DNA from: CAVUNY01 sp963768585
Lineage (GTDB): Bacteria > Chloroflexota > Anaerolineae > Anaerolineales > Anaerolineaceae
Length of the DNA: 64,000 bases
Direction of reading: 5' to 3'
Assembly: GCA_963768585.1 (NCBI GenBank)
Contig: CAVYIF010000020.1
Location: 1 to 64,000 of the forward strand
Made by a program: the position numbers and the translations under genes. The notes under the pieces were generated by a model. The model worked only from the letters and a program-made list of their open reading frames with translations. It did no database searches and was not told the DNA's origin. The first letter of the stretch is position 1. Each line of letters begins with the position of its first letter. Below, one piece after another: positions 58,579 through 64,000 of the stretch.

Positions 58579-61020
58579 ATGATGACAAAGATTTCGTTGA
58601 ATCAGGATTGGCGCTTCCTGCAGGCCGAATCCATCCACGGCAAGTTCTGGCGCGAAGTGCCGGAAACGGCCTGGCGCACCGTCGATCTGCCCCACGACTG
58701 GAGCATCGAGACCGAACGCAGCCCATCCAACCCCAGCGGGCAGTCCAACGGCTGGTTCGGCATGGGCCGTGGTTTCTACCGCAAGACCTTCCATGCCCCT
58801 GCAGCCTGGTTGGGCAAGCAGGTCTCGGTCGAGTTTGAAGGGGTCTACATGAACGCCGAGGTCAAGCTCAACGAGCACTACCTCGGCCGCCATCCCTACG
58901 GCTACACCGGCTTCACCTTCGACCTGACCCCCTACCTGCGCTTCGGCACGCCCCACCTGCCCCCCACCTCCGACGACCCCACCCTCCTGGAGTTAGACAA
59001 CGACGCCCCTAATACCCTGGAAGTGCGGGTCGATAACAGCGGGCAGCTCAACAGCCGCTGGTATTCCGGTTCTGGGATCTACCGCCCGGCCTGGCTGATC
59101 GTGAAGGAACTGGTGCACGTGGCCCATTGGGGCTTGGGGGTCACCACCCCCGAGGTGACCGAAAAGAGCGCCACAGTTAAATTGAGCGTCAAAGTGGAGA
59201 ACCATATTCCAACCGCCAAAGCGGTGACGCTGCGGGCCCGGATCATCGACCCGGCGGGCCAGCCCGCCGGTTACGCTGAGGTCCTGGGCGAGGTTCCAGC
59301 GCAAAGCGACCATGAATTCAGCCTGAGTGTGCAGGTGGCCCAGCCCAGGCTGTGGTCGCCCGAGACCCCCGCCCTGTACCGCGTGGAAACGGAGGTGTGG
59401 GTCGAAGGGAAGGTCTGGGACACAGCTGATACGACCTTCGGCATCCGCAGCCTGGCCTGGAGCGCGGCGGATGGCCTGCTGCTCAACGGCAAATCGATCA
59501 AGATGAAGGGCGGCTGCGTGCACCACGATAACGGCGTGATGGGTGCAGCCTCCTTCCCGCGTGCCGAAGAGCGCAAGGTGGCCCTGCTGCGAGCCAGCGG
59601 CTTCGACGCCATCCGCTGCGCCCACAACCCGCCTGCCCCGGCCTTCCTGGACGCCTGCGATCGCCTGGGGATGCTGGTGATTGACGAAACCTTCGACTGC
59701 TGGCGCGAGGGCAAGAACCCCTTCGACTACCACCTCTCGTTCGACGATTGGTGGCAGCGCGACACCACCAGCATGGTAATGCGCGACCGCAACCACCCCA
59801 GCGTCATCATCTGGAGCATCGGCAATGAGGTCGCCGAACGCGACGGGCGCTCGAACGGGGCTTATGTGGCCCGCATGCAGGCCGACCTGGTGCGCAGCCT
59901 GGACCCCACCCGCCCGGTGACCTCGGCCATCAACGGCGTTCACAGCGCCGGAACCTCGGTCTCGACCGGGCGCGGATTACGGAACGAGCGGACGTGGAAG
60001 GATACCGAACACGTCTTCAGCGCCCTGGATATCGGCGGTTATAACTACCAGTGGCAGGTCTACCGCACCGATCACGAGAGCTGGCCCTACCGCATCATGA
60101 TGGGCACCGAAACCTTTCCCCTGGAGGCCTACGATAACTGGATGAGGGTGCTGGAACTGCCTTACGTGGTCGGAGATTTCGTCTGGACCTCCAACGACTA
60201 CCTGGGCGAATCCGGCATTGGGCGGGTTTATTATGAAGAAGAAATGACCGGCTTCCTGGGCGATTACCCCTGGCACCAGGCCTTCTGCGGCGATATCGAC
60301 ATCGCCGGTTTCAAACGGCCCCAGTCCTACTACCGCGACGTGCTGTGGGGCAGCGGGGAAAAGATGTACCTCGCCATCCACACCCCCATCGCAGAGGGAT
60401 TGATCGAAACGGTTACCCGCTGGGGCTGGCCGGACGTGGCGAACCACTGGACCTGGCCCGGCAGCGAGGGCAAAACCCTCAAAGTGGATGTCTACACTGC
60501 CTTCGAACAGGTAGAGCTGCTGCTCAACGGGCGCTCGCTGGGGACCCAGACCCTGACCCCCGCCAACAAGCTGATCGCCTCTTTCGAGGTTCCTTACGAG
60601 CCGGGCGAGCTCAAGGCTGTGGGTTATGCCGATGGCGCGCCGGTCGGGCAGACCGTCCTCCAAACGGTTGGCCCTGCCGCGGCCTTACGCCTCTCCCCCG
60701 ACCGCAGCGAGATTGCGACGGTGGGCGAGAGCGGCATCCCCGACCTGTCGTACGTCACGGTCGAGGTGGTGGATGCACAGGGTCGCCGCCAACCCAATGC
60801 GGCCAACCCCATCTACTTCACCGTGCAGGGCGCGGGCGCCATCGCAGCCGTGGGCAGCGGCAACCCCACTTCAACCGAGCGCTACACCGGCAACCAGCGC
60901 CAGGCCTACCAGGGGCGCTGCGTGGTGGTGGTGAAATCGGCCGCAGAGGCAGGCGAAATCCGCCTGCGCGCCCAGGCCGATGGGTTGGATACCGCCGAGG
61001 TAGTGATCGTGGCGAAGTAA
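58579..61020 (+). CDS. GH2 beta-galactosidase
   Basis: 813 residues, GH2 with the domain order sugar-binding jelly roll (LNQDWRFLQAE; VDLPHDWSIE; GRGFYRKTF), Ig-like domain, TIM barrel, and C-terminal DUF4982/Big-like domains. Acid/base Glu417 is in IIWSIGNEVAER and nucleophile Glu511 in MMGTETFP. No signal peptide. GAGGAG precedes two consecutive ATG codons (58579 and 58582). Codon third positions are visibly more GC-rich than in most genes here, and it follows a decayed gene and a repeat, so recent acquisition or rearrangement is possible. Substrate probably a beta-galactoside; beta-glucuronidase or another GH2 specificity is not excluded. Confidence 0.9.
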   Translation: MMTKISLNQDWRFLQAESIHGKFWREVPETAWRTVDLPHDWSIETERSPSNPSGQSNGWFGMGRGFYRKTFHAPAAWLGKQVSVEFEGVYMNAEVKLNEHYLGRHPYGYTGFTFDLTPYLRFGTPHLPPTSDDPTLLELDNDAPNTLEVRVDNSGQLNSRWYSGSGIYRPAWLIVKELVHVAHWGLGVTTPEVTEKSATVKLSVKVENHIPTAKAVTLRARIIDPAGQPAGYAEVLGEVPAQSDHEFSLSVQVAQPRLWSPETPALYRVETEVWVEGKVWDTADTTFGIRSLAWSAADGLLLNGKSIKMKGGCVHHDNGVMGAASFPRAEERKVALLRASGFDAIRCAHNPPAPAFLDACDRLGMLVIDETFDCWREGKNPFDYHLSFDDWWQRDTTSMVMRDRNHPSVIIWSIGNEVAERDGRSNGAYVARMQADLVRSLDPTRPVTSAINGVHSAGTSVSTGRGLRNERTWKDTEHVFSALDIGGYNYQWQVYRTDHESWPYRIMMGTETFPLEAYDNWMRVLELPYVVGDFVWTSNDYLGESGIGRVYYEEEMTGFLGDYPWHQAFCGDIDIAGFKRPQSYYRDVLWGSGEKMYLAIHTPIAEGLIETVTRWGWPDVANHWTWPGSEGKTLKVDVYTAFEQVELLLNGRSLGTQTLTPANKLIASFEVPYEPGELKAVGYADGAPVGQTVLQTVGPAAALRLSPDRSEIATVGESGIPDLSYVTVEVVDAQGRRQPNAANPIYFTVQGAGAIAAVGSGNPTSTERYTGNQRQAYQGRCVVVVKSAAEAGEIRLRAQADGLDTAEVVIVAK

Positions 61021-61065
61021 ATCCTTCAAAACAAATCCCCCTCCCCCTTCACACAGGAGAAAATC

Positions 61066-61098
61066 ACACATCCCGAATCTAAATTATTCGGGATGTGT
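61066..61098. terminator. Bidirectional terminator between GH2 and LiaF-like genes
   Basis: ACACATCCCGAAT (61066-61078), seven-base loop, ATTCGGGATGTGT (61086-61098): a perfect 13-base-pair stem between convergent genes. The plus side continues CCTGTTGTTTGTTTGG and the minus side GATTTTCTCC, moderately T-rich on both strands. Confidence 0.75.
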
Positions 61099-61116
61099 CC
61101 TGTTGTTTGTTTGGCT

Positions 61117-61653
61117 TCAGCCCTGCCGGAACTTGGCATCGACCACGAAATAAGACATCTCCACCCGCAGGCGGCGTTCGGCTGTAGCGTAGCCCGGGGT
61201 TGAGAAATCAACCGGGGTAAAAATCGAGCTGCGGTGCTGGCCAAATAAATTTACTTCGCTCACAAAAGATGAAGCCGCCAGCGACACCCCCACCCCTTCG
61301 GGAACGGTAAACGTCAGATCGCCCACAAAACCGGAGAAGCGCAGGTGCGTCTCCCCCGGCTGGATCACCGCCTGGCTCATATCCAGGCGCATATCGCCCA
61401 CAAATTGGGAAAATTCTTCATTGGCCACCTGCCAGGGTCCGCTGCGGCGGATTTCACCCACAAAACGGGCTGTGGTAACCCCGCCGGGCAGCGAGTGGGT
61501 TGGCCGGATCAAGAACCACACCCCCAGGGCAATCAGCACTACCGGCCAAAACAAGGCCCAGACGTTGATGTTGAACAGATTTCCCGCCAGCAGCACTAAC
61601 CCGCCTACCACCAGCACCAGGCCCCAAAAAATAACCGTCCGGTTCGTTCCCAT
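61117..61653 (-). CDS. LiaF-like membrane protein
   Basis: 178 residues: two hydrophobic helices (IFWGLVLVVGGLVLLAGNLF and WALFWPVVLIALGVWFLI), then a beta-rich domain related to the LiaF/YvqF C-terminal (cell-wall-active antibiotic response) domain (FVGEIRRSG; FVGDMRLDMSQAVIQPGET; GFVGDLTFTVPEGVGVSL). In Firmicutes, LiaF inhibits the LiaS kinase; here no lia kinase adjoins. Nineteen bases downstream of the oxidoreductase gene on the same strand. Confidence 0.82.
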   Translation of the reverse strand: MGTNRTVIFWGLVLVVGGLVLLAGNLFNINVWALFWPVVLIALGVWFLIRPTHSLPGGVTTARFVGEIRRSGPWQVANEEFSQFVGDMRLDMSQAVIQPGETHLRFSGFVGDLTFTVPEGVGVSLAASSFVSEVNLFGQHRSSIFTPVDFSTPGYATAERRLRVEMSYFVVDAKFRQG

Positions 61654-61671
61654 ATTCTCCTCCAGATACGC

Positions 61672-62250
61672 TCAGCGGCGTTTACGCAAGGCTAACGGCA
61701 GCAGCAGAAAAGTCGCCAGCGGCCAGACCCAGGCCAGGTCCCCGGGTCCGCCAGGCCCGGTGCAGGCCGCCGTGCGGCGGATGCGGATTAGCTTATAATC
61801 CTTTGTGACATCCTCAATTTCTTCAGCAGTCATGCTTTTGGGTTCTATCCCGATGGATCTCGCCGCGAAACCGCTGGCGATCAATACCTGGCGAATCAGC
61901 TCCACCCGGTCGGGATGATTATTGACATCCTCCGCTTTCCCCTGCCACCAGCCTTCTGGGAGCCAGACCTCGACCTGTGGATTCTTTTTAATATTGCGGT
62001 ACCAGTCGGAACTCGCGCCAAATCCAGCGGTGCAGTAAATATCGTTGTTGGCAATACAATAATTTACCGGGGTCCGCCGCAAGGCGCCGGTCTTGCGTCC
62101 AACATGGGTCAGCACCATGATTCTGCCGATCGTCCCTGGCGAGATGTTGATAAATTTTGCCAATCCCAGACGCCACATGAACAGCATGTAGCGGTTGCCG
62201 TTCTTGAATGCCTGGCGCATTTGCTGCGCGATCGCTGGAGTAATTTCCAT
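61672..62250 (-). CDS. Deazaflavin (F420)-dependent nitroreductase-family protein
   Basis: 192 residues with the Ddn/FDOR-A split-barrel pattern: IMVLTHVGRKTGALRRTPVNY, YCTAGFGASSDWYRNIKKNP and VEVWLPEGWWQGKAEDV. Members bind F420H2 (or flavin) and reduce quinones, nitro compounds or fatty acids; F420 use is inferred from the family. The C-terminus adds a hydrophobic segment (WVWPLATFLLLPLAL) and a basic end, suggesting membrane attachment, which is unusual for the family. Confidence 0.85.
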   Translation of the reverse strand: MEITPAIAQQMRQAFKNGNRYMLFMWRLGLAKFINISPGTIGRIMVLTHVGRKTGALRRTPVNYCIANNDIYCTAGFGASSDWYRNIKKNPQVEVWLPEGWWQGKAEDVNNHPDRVELIRQVLIASGFAARSIGIEPKSMTAEEIEDVTKDYKLIRIRRTAACTGPGGPGDLAWVWPLATFLLLPLALRKRR

Positions 62251-62300
62251 CCCACCCTCCCTTCAAAATAGGTTTTTCCGCCGGAAAAATTCCGCGAAGA

Positions 62301-62498
62301 TTAAGCCTGCCTTTTCAGCGAGATCACTTCCAGCAGCAGTTCGCGGTTGCGCCGGTTGGATCGCACCAGGAATATCAGCATCAACATCGCCAGCATCCCC
62401 AGAAATGCCGATCCGACGGTGTCATTCACCCGCACGCTTGAAAAATTTTGGTTGGACTTTCGATCTTCGTTTTTTGGCTGTAAATTATCTTCACTCAT
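62301..62498 (-). CDS. Small single-pass membrane protein
   Basis: 65 residues: polar N-terminus, one transmembrane helix (VGSAFLGMLAMLMLIFLV) and a basic end (RSNRRNRELLLEVISLKRQ). Preceded by AAGGATCAACG before the ATG, a good ribosome site, and spaced naturally between neighbours on the same strand. No family recognised. Confidence 0.6.
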   Translation of the reverse strand: MSEDNLQPKNEDRKSNQNFSSVRVNDTVGSAFLGMLAMLMLIFLVRSNRRNRELLLEVISLKRQA

Positions 62499-62537
62499 CG
62501 TTGATCCTTATTTCAAAACAAAAAGTCTGAGGTTCGC

Positions 62538-63560
62538 TCAGCTGTTCAAAAGCCGATCAATATCAAACGCAACCAGCCCGGTAATCCGCTGCAGGCACGC
62601 TGCCACGATTTTCATCGGCTCGCGCTGCGCTTTCATTAATTGCTCCGCCCCAGGGCGCATTCCCAGAGCGCCGGCCCCGGCTTTCAGTGAGACCACCACA
62701 GAAAACAGGCGGCGCAAACAGGCATATACATCAAAAAAATCCATGCCAACCAGGGGGCTGCCCGCCTGGCGTTCGTATTCCGCCCGCACCCGGCTGCGCC
62801 ACTCCGCGCCTTTATACGATTCAATTAACATCAGCGACCAGGCCAGATCAAAGCGCGCATCCGTTATGTCTGCACTGGTCCAGTCGATGACCTGTGGGGT
62901 GCCGTCCGGCTGGATCAGGATATTTTCCGGGTGAAAATCCATATGCGCGACCGAAGCCCGCTCACAGGGCACCCCGGGTAGACGCACCTCGAGCCATTCC
63001 AAAAAGGGCGCGAATTCTGCAATATCAAACTTATCCAGATGCCAGCGAGCCCTAGCTAACTCTTTGCGGGCATACTGCAAGGGGTCGCCAACCTTTTGAG
63101 CTTCTTCGGGCACATAAGGCCGCCAATCCAGGCGATGCAGTTGGAGCATCAAGCCGCAGTACAGCGAAAGGTATTTCTGCTGCTCTTCCTCCGGGCCATC
63201 GAAAATCATCGGCCACAGCGTACCGCCCTCAATCTTTTCCATGATGATAAACGGCCGGCCAAACCAGGCGTGATCGGTCTCCAACCGGTACACCTCCGGC
63301 ACGGGATAATCCATCTGGTGAAGCAGCGCAAGGGCCCGGTATTCATCCTGGGCCTTTCGGTCGGCATCTTCGCCCGGATAGATGCGCAGGATGAGCTCCT
63401 GCTGGCGGCGATCAACCTCGGGGCCCACCGTGAGACAGAAGGCATACACATCGCTTTCCCACCCCGCGCTGATGTTGGTCAGACCTGCAGCGACCGGCGA
63501 TCCCTGCGCGCCATATGATTGCGCGACATAGCGTCGCAGTTGGGCGGCTATCTCAACCAT
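62538..63560 (-). CDS. APH-fold phosphotransferase
   Basis: 340 residues: N-lobe Lys/Arg strand LILRIYPGEDADRKAQDEY, hinge FIIMEKIEGGTLWPMIF, catalytic loop VAHMDFHPENILIQPDG (Asp, Asn) and metal site VIDWTSADITDARFDLAW. All key residues of a functional kinase of the aminoglycoside/choline kinase superfamily are present. Substrate unknown. Its start codon directly follows the stop of the ketopantoate-reductase-like gene (0-base gap), so the two are co-translated. Confidence 0.85.
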   Translation of the reverse strand: MVEIAAQLRRYVAQSYGAQGSPVAAGLTNISAGWESDVYAFCLTVGPEVDRRQQELILRIYPGEDADRKAQDEYRALALLHQMDYPVPEVYRLETDHAWFGRPFIIMEKIEGGTLWPMIFDGPEEEQQKYLSLYCGLMLQLHRLDWRPYVPEEAQKVGDPLQYARKELARARWHLDKFDIAEFAPFLEWLEVRLPGVPCERASVAHMDFHPENILIQPDGTPQVIDWTSADITDARFDLAWSLMLIESYKGAEWRSRVRAEYERQAGSPLVGMDFFDVYACLRRLFSVVVSLKAGAGALGMRPGAEQLMKAQREPMKIVAACLQRITGLVAFDIDRLLNS

Positions 63561-64000
63561 TTATTTTTTGCGCTTAGCAGTCAGGAGCGAAGTCACAGCC
63601 AATCCAAACCCAATTCCTGCCGCGATCCACACCGCGCGCATGTCCATTGGTAAAGCGTCGCTGCCTTCTTCTAAAGGCGCATAATCTGGATCGAGCCATA
63701 AGCGCAGATTGTAAAGCGCCGGGGTCAGGTGCCCGGTCGCGCGGGTCAGGGTCGCGAACTCATCGGCTACCGCCCACATCTCATCCCGGGCCGCGTTGGC
63801 ATGCCCCGCGATATTGATTTCCGCGGCACGCGTATTCACCAACCCGCGCAGCAGAACCACCAGCAGAGGTTCCGGGAGCCATTCCAGCAGGCGGTAGTAG
63901 CCGGGGATGATCGGGATGTTCAGCTCGCGCAGCGTGCGCAGGCTTTCACGGATGCCGCGCACCGCCAGCAGCAGCCCATCCCGGGTGTTCGCCAGGCGGT
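63561..64000 (-). CDS. Ketopantoate reductase-like protein, C-terminal part (cut by window edge)
   Basis: The frame is open to the end of the window, so the gene starts beyond 64000; the internal GTG at 63962 is not a convincing start. The visible 146 residues match the C-terminal helical domain of 2-dehydropantoate 2-reductase (ApbA/PanE) proteins: IPIIPGYYRLLEWLPEPLL, NIAGHANAARDEMWAVADEF and TGHLTPALYNLRLW. The last 25 residues form a transmembrane helix (VWIAAGIGFGLAVTSLL) and a KRKK end, an unusual membrane tail for this family. Confidence 0.72.
   Translation of the reverse strand, partial: RLANTRDGLLLAVRGIRESLRTLRELNIPIIPGYYRLLEWLPEPLLVVLLRGLVNTRAAEINIAGHANAARDEMWAVADEFATLTRATGHLTPALYNLRLWLDPDYAPLEEGSDALPMDMRAVWIAAGIGFGLAVTSLLTAKRKK

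Overview
The window looks like chromosomal DNA from a Chloroflexota bacterium, most likely an Anaerolineae-type fermenter known from environmental or engineered-system assemblies. This is inferred from gene content only: lipoprotein binding proteins with long Ala/Pro/Thr linkers, abundant glycoside hydrolases, an F420-type (deazaflavin) oxidoreductase, PAS/GAF-rich signalling proteins, and a secreted repeat protein ending in a short aromatic/Leu/Pro/Val/Arg tail of a kind I associate with that phylum. No rRNA, tRNA, CRISPR array, prophage or intact insertion sequence was seen.

Region 1 (1-17 kb) is a carbohydrate utilisation block: a GH116 beta-glycosidase divergent from an orphan sugar-binding lipoprotein; a LacI-family regulator with a clear operator and sigma-70 promoter; a complete five-gene Opp/Dpp-type ABC importer (binding protein, two permeases, two ATPases), as used by several bacteria for oligosaccharides; a GH2 beta-mannosidase broken by one apparent base insertion; a DUF3592 membrane protein; and a GH42 beta-galactosidase on the other strand.

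Region 2 (17-22.5 kb, minus strand) reads as one operon: a coiled-coil protein with a GyrA C-terminal-like beta-pinwheel but no topoisomerase domain, a YegD-type Hsp70, RarA, a histidine phosphatase, a rhodanese and a zinc-ribbon protein. Region 3 (22.7-28 kb, plus strand) is an unusual set: an isoprenylcysteine-methyltransferase-like membrane protein, an M4-like soluble metalloprotease, a large metallo-beta-lactamase-fold hydrolase and an Eis-like acetyltransferase. The protease/MBL pair is translationally coupled and is my best candidate for an undescribed system.

Region 4 (28-43 kb) holds a frameshifted UbiA-type prenyltransferase, a ClpC-like AAA+ protein with a degenerate second ATPase module, a GPH sugar symporter, a large secreted repeat protein, a URO-D-fold protein, and a minus-strand operon (P5C dehydrogenase, small membrane protein, two CoA-transferase subunits, D-2-hydroxyacid dehydrogenase, HAD hydrolase) that could feed proline/glutamate into 2-hydroxyglutarate/glutaconyl-CoA chemistry.

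Region 5 (43-58 kb) is transport and signalling: a P-type ATPase with an altered M4 motif, two APH-fold kinases, an HD-GYP protein, a coupled GGDEF response regulator/HisKA_2 sensor kinase pair, a thioredoxin-like lipoprotein, an OmpR/HisKA two-component pair, a GIN-domain beta-solenoid protein and a YqeK-like HD hydrolase. Region 6 (58-64 kb) starts with a palindromic repeat and the remains of a creatininase-family gene, followed by a GC-rich GH2 beta-galactosidase, a LiaF-like membrane protein, a deazaflavin-dependent oxidoreductase, a small membrane protein, a third APH-fold kinase and a ketopantoate-reductase-like gene cut by the window edge. Three genes show single-base frameshifts, which may reflect assembly error as easily as real decay.
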